Part shown: in pieces, positions 46,643 through 59,427 of the stretch
How the letters are laid out: every line of letters starts with the position of its first letter
Position numbering within the stretch: position 1 is the first letter of the stretch
The notes under the pieces: model-generated
Told to the model about the DNA's origin: nothing
The model's input: only the letters and a program-made list of their open reading frames with translations
Databases searched by the model: none
From: Diphasiastrum complanatum
Taxonomy: Eukaryota > Streptophyta > Lycopodiopsida > Lycopodiales > Lycopodiaceae
Direction of reading: 5' to 3'
Assembly: GCA_029204225.1 (NCBI GenBank)
Contig: CM055109.1
Location: 6,545,982-6,609,981 of the forward strand
DNA: 64,000 nt
Position numbers and translations under genes: made by a program

Positions 46643-48912
46643 CTATCAAACTCCCTCCCAAATCCCCAAAAAGTGAAATGTACTACCAAAAGCTACAATG
46701 AACATGTTGACTCCCTCCTCAATCAGTACAAAACAGTTCCAAAGAGTGCTTGAACTTTTCAGCCTTTGCTAAAACATCAAGTTGAAAAGGTTTCGCATGA
46801 ATCTTTTCACTAATGCATCTATCGCATGCATCAACTTGCGACAACTTGAAAAAAGAAGATTGCTTCAACATCTGCTCAATGTATCGTTGTTGAGAGATGA
46901 AGATTCCAGCCCCATGTGGAAGATCAACAAGAACCCAAGTGTGGTTCTTCATGAGTGAGTTGTACTCCTCTTGCATCACATCCTCCCAACATTTCACTCC
47001 TTTGACCTACTCATAAAAAACAAGTTCTACTACACCATTCTCAATCAAAATAAGAGCAAAATAAAAAAAATCAGGTAGAGGCACGAGTCTTTCCTTCATA
47101 GAAATGATCCACTTTGATGTCTTGCAAAGTCTGCAACAACCATTTAGGGACTGGTTTGGGCTGTCCAACAACCTTACCTTTGTCAACACTTTGTTGTCCA
47201 AAGTGTTCCGAACTTGGACCTTGCTATCCAATGTTTTCAACAGGATGCTCTTCACCATAAATAGGTTCTTCTTGATGAACTATGGGCTGCAAAATTGAAG
47301 AAGTAGTCGGCTGTCCACTAGAAGTAGATGGCAGTCCCTTCTCTTCATGATTAGATGGCAAAACCAAATCTGAAAATATTTCAACATATGCATCATGGGG
47401 GAAGTCCCCTTTCATGACATGAGTGGGCACAACATCGTAGGAGTTCCTTTCATCAAAAAGAACATCACAAGTCACTATGATTTTATTAGTATCCATATTG
47501 AACTACCTATTGCCCTTGCTTTCACTACTATAGCCAACAAATATGCATTTAACTCCTTTATCATCAAGCTTGGTTCTTAGCTTATCGGGAATGAAAGCAT
47601 AAGTTGTGCAACCAAAGATGTGTAAGTGAAAAACAGTAGGCTTCTTATCATACCAAACTTCATAAGGAGTTAATACCTTCAAGGCTTTAGTGGGACACCG
47701 ATTACTAATGTAAGCCACTGTTATAACCACTTCAGCCCAAAACTTGTGAGTTAGGCCCTTTGCCTTGAGCATGCATCGAGCCATCTCCATGATAGTGCGA
47801 TTCTTTCTTTCGGCAACACCATTTTGTTGAGGTGTGTAAGGAGTTGTCATTTGATGATAGATACCTTTGCTTTGAAGATAAGTACCCAACATATTCTTTA
47901 TATATTCCCCTCCTCGGTTGGTATGTAAGTTCTTTAAAGAATGCCCTAACTGGTTTTCTATCATTGCTAGAAAATCCTTAAAGCATTGAAAAACTTCAGA
48001 TTTTGCCTTCATAGAATAAATCCATGTAAATCTTGAAAGGTCATCAATAAAAGTAACAAAGTACTTACACCTTCCAATTGATTCGGTCCTCATTGGACCA
48101 CATACATCACTATGAACCAAATCAAATTTGCTATCAACTCGAATAGTTCCATCAGTTGGAAAAGCTTGCCTTTGAAATTTTCCAAGTATGCATCCTTCAC
48201 ATACATGTCCTTCGGGATGCTCAAACCATATTGAATCTCTTAAACATCTTCAAGCTAGCAAAGTTGAGATGTCCAAACCTAGCATGCCATAATTCAGCCA
48301 ACTCCAAAGAATGTGAACTTGAGGCAACAAGACAAAAAGATGATGAAGCTCTTCACTCATAGGTATCCATAAGGAACAATCGACCATGTAATGTTCCTAA
48401 AGCAATGATCATAAGAGATCTCTTTGGGTCTTTGATAAGACATTTGTCTTTTTTGAATTCCACAATCAATCTTTGGTTCACAATTGTAGAGACCGAAATG
48501 AGATTCTTTTTTATTTTTGGAACATAAAGTACATTACGAATGTACTTCTCCTCATCATTGGGTAATGATAATGGGGATCACTCCAATATCTTTAATAGGA
48601 TAAGAGGCGTTATCAACACCTTGAACTTTGCTTCCATCACGCATTTTCACAAGCTTTGTGAAGACTTCTTTGTGATAAGTCATATGATGTGTGGCACCAC
48701 TATCAATCACCCAGTCAATAGATGAAAAAACTGCAACTTGTAAAGCTGAAGATGAGTTGCTTTCTTCTGAAAAACCAACAAGATTTGAAGTGGCAGAAAT
48801 CTCGTCTTTAGGAGAGATGAGATTATTAGTGACAAAACCATAATTATTATTGAAAAGATTATCCTCCTTTTCAAATTGTTGTTTCAAAGTAATGATTGCG
48901 ATACTTGAAGAT
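46643..48912 (-). pseudogene. Copia-5 polyprotein remnant, right copy
   Basis: Reading right to left: gag end and protease VIDSGATHHMTYH (48670), a frameshifted pre-integrase, integrase 48120-47503 with HSDVCGP, TNRGGEY (Asn in place of Asp) and NGVAERKNRT, then the linker and the RT start fused to the RT end at 46997-46719. The upstream end is fused to gene Y sequence at about 48912, where the left arm carries 7.6 kb more. LTR start TGATAG is at 46648. Confidence 0.87.
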
Positions 48913-49825
48913 GCAGCTAGCAAATCTACTGGTCAACACAACATTTGCTGAGATCAGATAGATCTCATATATAGTATGTTTACAACACAAATAGATCTTC
49001 GTTATAATATTGAAGAATTTGTTAGTGATTATGTGATAGAGAATTTACTACTGTATGCAATCAAAATTCTAGGTTTAGTAGTGACATGGTTTCCATTCAA
49101 CTTCTTGACATATATGGAAAGGATAGGCCTTCTGCTGCCCGCCGGCTTCAGAGATTTGTGAGCCATTTGGGGATGGACCACTACATAGAGATCACACGAG
49201 AGCAAAAAATTAATTTCAATCTAAAAATTGTAGAAAAGAAGTTTTTATCAGGTGAAATTGTCGTTTTTTGCTTAATGAGTTTCTAGGAAATATTGCTGAC
49301 AAATTACAGGAGCCCAACATCAAAGTTTCTGAGGTGGAGGAGCCTGGAGATGAGGTTGAACTAACCTCGTAGCAAGGAGCAGATCTTGCCATGCAAATAA
49401 CACCAAGTGCATAAACATCCTCAGGACCAGTGGATGTGGACGACACTGATGATACCATGCCGTGTATATGATGCCTTTCTCGGGTGATCATTAATGAAGA
49501 AGAGTATCTTTTTTTGAGTGATTTGCAAAACGTTCTCGACTTACGTGAGGATGAGATGCTTGTGGCGGCACTGGCATGGCTACACTTGGACAGTGATACA
49601 TTTGATCACACCCAATCAGTTAAATTCCAAAAGCTAGTTGGCCAAGACACAAATATCACTGAGGAGGCTCTAGAAAAGGTACTTTGTGAATTGAAGACAC
49701 TACAACCTCCACCAGCTGAGAAAGCGCCATTTGTTAAATTAACATCTGGCCCCTCTCAGATCGATTACAAAGGCAAGGGAATTGACCTTGCCACTACTCA
49801 AGAACATGATGAAGGATCTCAGGTA
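48913..49825 (+). pseudogene. Gene Y (unrecognised), right copy
   Basis: Mirror of the 12000-13182 trace, lacking the first ATG and TATA box. It holds VSDYVIENLLLYAIKILGLV, a frameshift, YGKDRPSAARRLQRFVSHLG, an acidic stretch with in-frame stops (EPNIKVSEVEEPGDEVELTS), and an open frame 49484-49825 (FLSDLQNVLDLREDEM, QKLVGQDTNITEEALEKVL) ending at a CAG|GTACGT splice-donor-like site. Function unknown. Confidence 0.5.
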
Positions 49826-50119
49826 CGTATATTATTTGAAAACAATTTGGTGCATCCGTTAATTATTAATTTGCCTTTGTCAATTTGGTTTTAATCTTAG
49901 TATTTCAATATGATGTAGTATTTGATGGAAATTGACTATTTTGCGATGAGCTGGTCAGGGGGGACTCGTGAGGTTTGAGAAATACAAATGCCCGATGTGT
50001 CCCTCCACTCACTACATTGGGCAATTTCTTAAAAATTACATTTTTTTGTTTAAGTTATAATTATAGTCCAAATGGGCAGACGGGGGTTTTGAAGTGCAAA
50101 GCATTATCAAATCATATCT

Positions 50120-50969
50120 CGTATGTACCCATCTCCTTGAATGACTTTAGTCAGGAATCTATTCTGGATATAAGCTGCAATGGAAACAACTTTAACCCAG
50201 AGGAATATCGAAAGTGTCACATGAGCAAGCATGCACTTAGCAGATTCGATTCTTTCACTCAACAAGTCCATTCAACTGAGGCGAATAGGAGTAATGAATT
50301 GCTGCTCAATGTTGTTGTTAAGGCAATACTCTTTGAATTCGATAAGATTTACTCTCTCCTATTGTCGGACCTCATTGCTTTAATTTTCTTACCAGTTTTC
50401 ATTTTTGCACACTCCTTAAATTGTTGAAAGATTTTGAAAGCCTCCAATTTCTACATAATAAAATAAACAAATGTTCTTCTAGAATATTTGTCAATGAAGG
50501 TAATGCAATATTTTGCATCATGCAACGACAGAGTTTGCATTGGACCATTCATATATCTGAATGAATAACTTCTAGAACATCTTTTGATGCATGCCTATGA
50601 CTTGATCTAAAAGGAATACTAATCTGTATTCTAATGATGCAATTATGACATATAGGGAGGTGGACTTTGTTGGTTGGATAGTCGAGATCAAGTGCTAAGG
50701 ATGGTCTGGACATATTTGACACATATGTATGATTCAAGTGTCCTAATCCATAATGCCAAAGTAATGCTTTATTGACAAGACTAGAGGTTTTCAAGGCTTG
50801 AATTGTGTCAAAATAACAAGAAGTCAGTCTATATAAGTATGAGCAAAAAACAATAGCAGATGCAACTGAGTACTCTAAACTATCTCCAAGCAACTGATAA
50901 CTTTGTCTGATGCACTTCTGCTAATAAGAAGCAAGCGCTAATAGCAATACTAAAAAAAAAACACTAACA
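50120..50969 (-). pseudogene. Copia-2 remnant, right copy
   Basis: About 105 bp of 5' LTR (from TGTTAG at 50969) is joined directly to the end of the protease region, removing the primer-binding site, gag and most of protease seen on the left. Pre-integrase KALLWHYGLGHLNHTYVS and the broken integrase follow to about 50120. Confidence 0.85.
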
Positions 50970-51530
50970 GAACTTTGCAAGTCTTCTAAGTATAAATAGA
51001 AGTCTCATGTTTCTTCTCTAGTGATCAGCTATTTTAACTAAAGCATTTTAAGCTTATCCAATAAGGACAACTAATAAGGCCATAGGTCACAATTGGCAGT
51101 TAGTCATACTGCATTGTCATCCACGCAGTTAGGCTTCCCAAAAATCTACTTGCAAAGAGGTTAGGGCTGGTCGTTAGCTTCACATCAGATGGAAGTAGTA
51201 ATTGTCATCCTTCAACTTCTTCGATAGTTCGTTGTCATTGTTGAAGCCATCTGTCTAGAGATTCCCAAGTATTTTTGCAGACCGTGTAGAAACACGAATA
51301 AAACTATAGAACTGAATAAATGAATGGATGTAGATTGAAGATCAATTTCACGAATGAATCGATCCTGATAGTAGAATAATCCAACATTTTCCACATTGAT
51401 TCTCATCATCAAATGCATCTCATTGTGCATTTGGTAGATGAGGTGGACGTTGTAGGTACTTCATCTACTATCGTCATTTGGCTATTCATAGCCAATCCTA
51501 GACTATCAGTATTGTGATTATGGCATTCTA
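50970..51530. other. No gene recognised
   Basis: Mirror of 8831-9404 without the 14-base addition that makes the left hairpin. Confidence 0.55.
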
Positions 51531-52740
51531 TCATTGAGCGATATTATCAATACAAGCATTGTCCATAGCCGATGGATGTTTTCCTTGGAACAATTTATGA
51601 AAACATTGAAAGGCTTTGTAAGACAAAGAGGAAGGCCTGAGGGTAGCACGGTAGAAGAGTGGATAGTGCAAGGATCCATGGTTTATATCACAGAGTTCCT
51701 TGCTCATAGCGATCATTTGATCCCTCGTCTTTGGGATAATAAGGATGGTGAACGTGTTGTTGGGGAGGCACCTCAAGAAAAATGAGTGATTAAGAAAATG
51801 ATTGAATCCTTCAAGGAGAAGGCGAATGAGTTTCGCATTTTTAATAGTTCAAAATTGCAAAAGTGGATTTTGAGATATGAAGATGCCAAAGCTCATAGAA
51901 CAACTGCTCGAGCCACATTCAAGAGATGGCATAGAAGACAACCATACCTGCATGACCTTGCTCTTCTACCCAAGGATATGATGCTTGGTTGACTACATGA
52001 TGCCCTTAGACAAGTCATAGCAAAGAACAAGGATGTAACAAAAAGAGAGCGGGAATTTGCAAGGGGGTGCGATTTTCATGTAAGCTCTATGAATCGTTCA
52101 CATGTTTAACTAGTTTTATGTATTTGATTGATATCGATGTAGTCAATATAGCTTGGCTAATGATGTCATAAATCAAGATTTTTTAATTTCACTAAATTGT
52201 TTTGTTCTTTCTCGTGCAATACAAGAAATACAATGCATTGAGGAAGGATGGTTGACATTTTCGTATGAGCGCATTGATAAAAATAGAAATACATATGATT
52301 GTGGAGTCATAGCAAATCTTACTCAAGAGAGTTGAGCAAGCACGGCTGACACCAATCTACTCTCTTCTCTACTTGATTATTATGGGACAATCAATGACAT
52401 TTTGGAAATTGGATTTAGGCAAATCAGCTTTTTCATATTTCATGTAAAGTGGTTTAAAGCTACAACGGTCCTAATGTGACTGTGAGGAAACATGAGAGTG
52501 GTTATTTTGCGGTTGACTCCACCAAGGTTTGGACATATCAATGTGATGCATTTGTCTTTCTTGAGCAATGTGAACAGGTACATATATATGTGTTCAAGTA
52601 GTCAATCAATTCATTTTGAACACAAAAATTGTATGTGTGTATATCCAAGCAATTGTAACATAGGTATTAATTATGAGTTGATGTTTATGGTGACATCGAT
52701 CAATTACAAGTGGTCTTTCACCCACACCATTCAGATTCTA
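51531..52740 (+). pseudogene. CACTA transposase fragment, right copy
   Basis: 51534-51785 is DUF4218-like (WMFSLEQFMKTLKGFVRQRG, RPEGSTVEEWIV), then a stop after APQEK and a continuation 51786-51992. DUF4216-like parts are near 52365-52590: LDYYGTINDILEIGF, then, after stops and a frame change, GYFAVDSTKVWTYQCDAF and VFLEQCEQV followed by a GT splice-donor-like site. 52740-53040 is repeat A 3' extension. Confidence 0.8.
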
Positions 52741-53039
52741 ATTTAATGATGAGTGCATGATAAGCCTTTCTAAACATAGTACGAGTAAATTACAAAGTGT
52801 AATGTGCTTTTATGAGTGTCTAAAAATAATAATAGTACATTACACATTTATTACTCCAATTCTTGGAATAATAAATTCAGGTGTACTATTGTGCCTTTTA
52901 AGGTTTCACCAAAACACACTGTGAAAAAATCAGTAGGTTGTTACTTTATTATTGTTAACTTATCTTGATACACACAGTCAGCCCAACAGAGACTATCAAC
53001 CCAACCAAGGCCTTCACAACAACCATTTATGCACAAGAA

Positions 53040-53113
53040 TACTAGAATTTAAAACCAGGATGGTGTGCAGAATCCCGAGGGCAGCGTAGTCCAATTAAAA
53101 CGTGAGAAACATG

Positions 53114-53156
<43 letters not shown>

Positions 53157-53860
53157 GCATTCTATCCTTTGTCTTGTGACTGATTCAATAGTTGCATTCT
53201 ATCCTTTGTCTTGTGACTGATTCATTAGTTGCATGAGATATATCTAAAAGGCTGAGCCAGCGAGCGAACCAACGTAGAGACTTCAAGACCTTTCAAATAA
53301 AATAGGTATGAACCTTTGAACCACTTATGTACATATATCCATGTTTTAATTTACAATAAATTTTCAAAAATTTTAAAATAGCATGACATTTGACTTTTTA
53401 AATTACCTTTTAAATCTAAGACAATTACAAATTTTGAGTTTGCTTAGCCTTTTACGTGCATTGCATCTTGCAAATGCCAAGCGTGTTCACGATCACAGTA
53501 CCCATGAACAAATTTGGAGAAAAAGCTTATGCACTCAATCTGAACCATCCCATGAAAAACACTCAGATAACAAACTTAGCTCCAAACATTTTTGAGTGGC
53601 AATCCGAACTGACGCAGCCAAAGTTTTCAATTGTAAGCACGTGAATTATACCGGCTTCCTGGACAGTACACATATTAATTTTGCAAGCAGAGTTCACCGA
53701 CAGCTAAAAATATGTGCACTGTTCGTGAAGCTCTTAAGATTGTTGCACTTTAGCTGGCAAAAATTTCAGCCTGATGTGGTGTTAAGGGTCAGAATCCAAA
53801 ATGAGACTGAGCTACTCATCTGCACTCTCTCATACGATCGCAAATAGAATTTCCCTCATC

Positions 53861-53926
<66 letters not shown>

Positions 53927-54838
53927 GACCCAAACACACAAGATTAAGCATCAGAGCTGTTAGTGCTCGGAACAGCTTAACTATGTACATACTCATCCAG
54001 ACTGCAGTAAGCCCCGGAGGCGGTGGTGCTGACCTGGCTGCTGCTAAGGGACAGCTCAAGTATAATTATATATCTTTATCCAAGCCCGGCGAATGCCAGT
54101 TTCTAGCAGCTGGCTGTGTACAATCTACACAAATATTCCACGAAATAGTGTTCGGTCTGCATGCGGACTGCGGGAATCCATCAGTCATGATCAACTTGTT
54201 GGCATTTTCCCGACCAAACCCATACACATTTTCCAAGACAACGCATACGCACAATCCCAAAGCTGCAAAGACCATTATCCATGATATTCTAGGAAAGAGC
54301 AAGTATGACATCTTAATCGCTAGTCCTTCCAAAGAGTGACCACATGCTGCAAGAGAGCACTTTTTTCACACGGAAGCGAGGGAGCTTTGGGAGCTGGCAA
54401 AACATAGAAGACAGCGTCTGGGCGCTGACGTAGAAATTGTTGATCGAGCCAGATAAGAAATAAAACAGAACAAGATAAAAAATGCTGATCCCTTTCACTG
54501 CAGCAAGCCACGTCAGTCTCGAAAGATCAGTACATCAGCTCTTATTATATCACATGACCTTTTGACACAATTGCAGGTAGTGCGCCAATGGTTATGCTTG
54601 TTTCATTAAGCAAATTTGAGACGAAAGGAATCTATCTGCATGTACTATTCCATGGAAGTTAGAATCTCAGAAACCTGTGTGATCACCCTGCATGCAAAGG
54701 GGAACAGAATAGGCAGATAAGGCACAATAAGTCTAAAACAGATTTGAATTATTGATCTCTTTGTGAGTAAATTATTGCAGGTTGTATAGTACATGCCTCT
54801 ATAATAGGCATAGTCTCAATTCTTGTGAAATTTGTACT
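53040..54838 (-). repeat. Repeat A, copy 5
   Basis: Mirror of 5605-7320. It has a roughly 35-bp tandem duplication at about 53158-53228 absent from the left copy but present in the 60934 copy. A (TC)n tract is at about 53116-53152. CACTACC is at 54582-54576 on the minus strand. Confidence 0.83.
53864..53922 (+). repeat. (GA)n microsatellite inside repeat A
   Basis: About 29 GA units. The corresponding tracts in copies 2 and 6 (near 6520 and 61850) are only about 7-8 units. Confidence 0.95.
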
Positions 54839-54850
54839 AGGTATGAAGAG

Positions 54851-55260
54851 TGTTAGAATGAATCACAACGAGGAAGATGACAGCATAAAAGGCAGAATCT
54901 ACAAACACTCAATTGATCAATCATAAAGCAAAATCACACACACATACAAAAGCGATATCTTGATTACCAAAAGCGTGATCATAGCCTCACGAAGCATGTA
55001 CATATATCAGCATGCTAGTGTCATGCCAAGATTCTATATAATGTGCAATATGATGACTATCCTATACACACCTATCTAGAATGATATTCATCGTACTCAC
55101 ACCTATGTATTCACACCTATCTAATGTGGCATCAAGCATGCCAAGAAAACTTTGGCTAATCCTATGTATTCTAGATACATGAGAGATACATTCGCGATGA
55201 GCCATGTGACTGAAGACGGTTAGCAGTGACCGTTGGTGTGATGTGACATGGCCACCAACA
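54851..55260 (-). repeat. Copia-1 3' LTR, right copy
   Basis: 410 bp, TGTTGG at 55260 to CTAACA at 54851 on the minus strand. Same length and internal GTGTGAATAC units as 5180-5589. Confidence 0.85.
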
Positions 55261-55289
55261 ATCCCCATCTCAATGCTATCCATGTTCTC

Positions 55290-57520
55290 TAATGATGCTC
55301 TTCATTCCCATGGCATTCCTTGATCGATGCCTGGGTCTTCCAAATACATGCTGAGTGATCCAATTGTCGTGGCTATATCTGGCCTAGTGCATACCATAGA
55401 GTACATCAACGATCCCACTAGGCTTCTATATGGAGATCGGTTCATTTCAGCTCTATCAGACTCAGTTTGTGGTGACATCTCTTTGCTCAATCTTATTCCC
55501 TGTTCTTGTGGAGTTCCAATGGGATTGCAATTTTCCATCCCAAATTTCTTGAGCATATTAATGATGTACCTTTCCTACCTTAGGTGGATAGATTTTCTGA
55601 TTTTGTCTCTGTGAACTTGAATTCCTAGGCAATAATGCAGCTGCCCCATATCCTTGATTTCAAACTCAGTCTTCAATCCCGCCTTACAGGACTCCAGCCT
55701 TGAAATGTTGTCGCCAATCAGAATTACATCATCCACATAAAGTGCTATGACAGTGATTTCCAAATGAGATCTCCTGACAAATATGCTCTGATCTGAGTTT
55801 CATTTTTTGAAATTTCATTCACGAAGGTATATTTCAATTCGTTCATACCAGACTCTGGATTATTGCTTTAATCCATACAGGGCTTTGTTGAGCTTGCAGA
55901 CCATGCCCGACCCTTCTTCAAATCCGTCTGGTTGTTTCATATACACGTCCTCACTTAGTGTCCCATTCAGGAATGCAGTTTTGACATCAAGCTGATGAAT
56001 CTCCATGTCATTGGCAGCTGCCCGTGCAAGGATTATCCTAATCGATCTGATTCTAGCGACTAGGGCAAATGTTTCATCAAAGTCCATGCCTTCTGTTTGC
56101 GAGCATACTTTGGCTAATATTCGTGCCTTATATCTCTCAACATTGCCCTCTGCATCATATTTTAATTTATAAATCCACCTACAGCCAATGGCTCTCCTCC
56201 CTTCTGGTAGGTGTACCAAATTCCACGCATCGTTCTTCTTAATCGACTCCATTTCTTCTGTCATTGCATGCATGGAGCCACTCATTTTAGTCTCCCCTCT
56301 CTCGGGCTTCCCAGTAAGATCCTGGCTCTTCATCCGATTCTTGACTCATGAATATCATCTCATCGAATCTTTGTGGAGCTCTCTTTGCCCTGTTTGGCCT
56401 TGCCTCAGCAATTGTCTCTGGTCTCTCCCGATTGAACTTGATCTTGAGCCTTGGTTGCCTCACTATATCAGGTTCTTTGTTCTCTTCTGCATCAAAAAAT
56501 TCTTCCCCCATGGACATCTGACCATCAATGCTCTCATCATGGGCATGATCCTCCGAAGATACGTTGTCTTGGGATGTATTGGAGCTCGAAATGCTGATGA
56601 CCTCTGTGGGAAACACCACGCCCCCCTTGAGCCCATGATATGAACCAGAATTGGAGGTGGGTTTTACCACCACTGTGGGATCTTCATCAAACACGACATC
56701 CCTTGCATTGATGAACTTTTTTGTAACAGGATCAAAAAGCTTATATCCTTTAATTCCTTCCGGATATCCTACAAACAAGCATTTGTTGGACTTGGGATCA
56801 AGTTTCTTCCGCCTTTATGTTGGAATATGTACGTATGCAGTGCAGCCAAACACCCTGAAGTGATCTACTCTTGGCTTATGTCCGTACCATATCTTGTGAG
56901 GGGTTTTTCTTGCCAAGACCTTCGTTGAAGATCTGTTGATTATGTGACATGTAGATGCAACAACCTCTGCCCATAGATACTTAGGTAGATCATTCTCCTG
57001 CAACATACAATGAGTCATTTTCATCAGCGTTCTTTTTTTCTTTCCGCCAAACCATTTTGTTCAGGAGTGTAGGGGACAGTAAATTCTCTCAAGATACCAT
57101 TCTTCAGACAGGAATTCATCGAATTTTTTGTTCTTGAATTCTCCCCCATTGTCACTTCTGAGCTTCTTGACCTTCTTATTGGTTTCACTCTCAGCTATGC
57201 TCTTGAATGTCTTGAAACTTTCAAGCGCCTGAGATTTTTGCTTCAACATCCAAATCCGAGTCCTTCTCGTGTATTGTCTATGTATGTAATGAAGTACCTA
57301 GATCCTCCAATAGATGGCACCTCCATTGGTCCACAAATGTCTATGTTTATAAACTTCATTCCTCAACATTTGGGGAAATATGGGCTCAAAATGGGCCCTT
57401 TAAGAAATTTCACTTTAGAGAGCGGTTACGTAGAGAGAGAATGCAAACCAATAACTTCTGGTCGTCGTTTTCCAAGTTTCCGGCCTTGCCCGACGTCTAA
57501 CTAGTATGGTAAAATTCAGA
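55290..57520 (-). pseudogene. Copia-1 polyprotein remnant, right copy
   Basis: Keeps the integrase core lost on the left: NIDICGPMEVPSI-like sequence near 57340, KKVKKLRSDNGGEFKN at about 57160, KYLWAEVVASTCHIINRS at about 56960 and the integrase end VGYPEGIKGYKLFDP. RT follows, with [39 protein letters not shown] and YVDDVILIGD at about 55735. Shared stops lie after LYGLKQ. RNase H is missing here as in the left copy. 57521-57772 is a non-coding stretch shared with 3423-3600. Confidence 0.9.
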
Positions 57521-57772
57521 CAATAGTTAGTTTAGCATGAGATGTAATAGCTTCTCTTCATGCTCGTTCCCAAATTCGGGACTAGAGCTTTAAGACTGAA
57601 TATCTTGGTGTGCTCAATGCAAAAACTGAAGCGGGAGAGGCAAAACTTTTGAAATCACCATATGCTTATAGTGAAATATGAGGTGGGATGATTTTCAATG
57701 CAACATAGACATTAAAAAAGTAAGGAATGCTAGATCTATTCATATTGATTTACTATAGGTAGATTCATTTAC

Positions 57773-59344
57773 ATGATTGTAGCTTTAACAATGGCAATAA
57801 ATAATCATATGAATATAGATTCGTGGGTGGATGGATCAATTTATCCTAATGATCCAACTACCAATTTGTGCCCAGATATTAAGTCCGTAACTCATCTTCT
57901 TAGATATGTATGTGAAGGAAATAGGGGATTACTTGGATATTGTCAAAGGTTGCGAGATATTGGAATGCATAGCATATATTGTCTTAATCAACAATTACAG
58001 TTTGCTAATCAACAATTGCAATGTGCAAATCAACAATTGTTTCATTATGTGCAACACACTAGTGCTGAAAACAATGCACTCAAGAATGCTATGTCAAAGT
58101 TGAATGCTACTGTCACTACTCTTCGAGGATCAAACCAAGAAATGTTAGAATCCATGAAAAGTTGCGATCCGAGAGTTTAAAATCTGTTGTTGATCTAAAA
58201 GTTATCAATAAGGCAATGATGAAGAGGAAAAGAAAGAGAGTACCGATGAAGAATATTGATGACCTATCTACACATAGCGGCAATCAGAAAAAAAGAATCC
58301 GAGCATTCAAGTATGTTGTCATCTAAACTGTTTATTTGATTTGTATATGTCATTTAAGTTTGATTTGCACTTGATAACATGGATTATTTATTTATTAAAC
58401 ATAATTTGAGTTTCATATGTTTGTTGCAGGTCATGTTTGGTGGCAAAGAACTATTTAATAGATCATTGGATCATCTTTAAGTCATGTTTTACCAAGAAAG
58501 TCAGCAAAGGAAATGATAGAAAATGCTTGGTTTGAAAAAATGAAAAATGAAATTGTAGAGACTGTTTTGATTAAGGTTCAATCATACTTGGATGCGAATG
58601 TGATACAAGGTGCATGTGATGTATCTGGAAGTAGCAGAAATGCTTATTCTACTTTTTTTAGAATAGTTAAAGAAGCTTTTTCCCAAGTGATGGTGAAGAA
58701 AATTAATCTTTCGCGTCCATATCAGGTAAGATTAGCTATTTATAATGACGGAATGTTCAAAGTAGTTGGCCAACCACTTCATATAACTGAATTATACAAA
58801 TCAGAATATGGTGAGCTCAATTACAATGATTGCAATAATATTTTCCTTGATATTGAAAATATTCTAAGATACATTATTCGATTCTATAAACTAGACGAAC
58901 ATCAAGTAAATGGAAAGATCATTATTATAATAAAATTGGATGAATCTGAAATCATCAAGGGTCAGAAGTTGGAACGTGTGAGTGTCACTTTGATGAACAA
59001 AATTTCAGATACAGATGATCGAACGTTTAGTGTTCAATCGAAAAATCACATATGGTGGTTGGCGGCATTCCAGATATACATTTCAATTTTCATTTAGAAT
59101 ATCTATATTAACAATTCATACATTGCCAGGTTTTATTGACATGTGATGCATTACTTGTTTCTCTACAGGTCTTGAAAGAGGACCATAAAATACTATCATG
59201 GATATTTTCAAAAACAAACTATGGCGAGATTATAAAGAGACATTTGGAGGGTGAGAAATTTACAGTCGAAGACCATGGAAATTTCCAAATTCAATGGCAG
59301 TTTGCAGGGGATTTGAAAATATTAAAAATGTATGTATAATGTCT
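57773..59344 (+). pseudogene. Gene X (uncharacterised, transposase-like), right copy
   Basis: ATG at 57773 opens 135 uninterrupted codons including VDGSIYPNDPTTNLCPDIKS and the NQQLQFANQQLQCANQQL heptads; the left copy is frameshifted here. Intron 58311-58429 is GT-AG and joins in frame (RAF-K-SCLVAKN). An 8-base deletion near 58465 then breaks the frame. Exon 2 resumes at 58513 (194 codons). The second intron (59074-59129) has lost its donor: GT has become AT, while the left copy keeps GTATAC. The last exon carries ILSWIFSKTNYGEIIKRHLE and FQIQWQFAGDLKIL. Function unknown; possibly a DDE-type transposase relative. Confidence 0.72.
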
Positions 59345-59427
59345 AATAACGGAATGTCATCTTTATTGGCTGTAATTTAAAGCTTTCAAAATACATAGCC
59401 CTTATAGATGGAATCACTAGCGGAATC

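Larger units (their letters stand above)
37522..59344. repeat. Right arm of giant inverted duplication
   Basis: This is the mirror image of 1835-31639. Comparing 38221-38470 (reversed) with the matching 250 bases near 30670-30920 gives seven substitutions, about 3%. This arm keeps pieces lost on the left: about 760 bp of copia-1 integrase, about 700 bp of gypsy integrase and about 110 bp of the copia-5 LTR. It lacks other pieces kept on the left. The arms have therefore decayed separately and are not a perfect hairpin read. Confidence 0.93.

Noticed and set aside
42344-54582. CACTACCTGCAATTGTGTC at 42344 and its reverse complement at 54563-54582 as terminal inverted repeats of a complete CACTA transposon enclosing the transposase fragment
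   Set aside because: In all repeat A copies the homology continues outward past the motif, so it is internal to repeat A. The flanking three bases (AGG and CGC) also do not form a target-site duplication.
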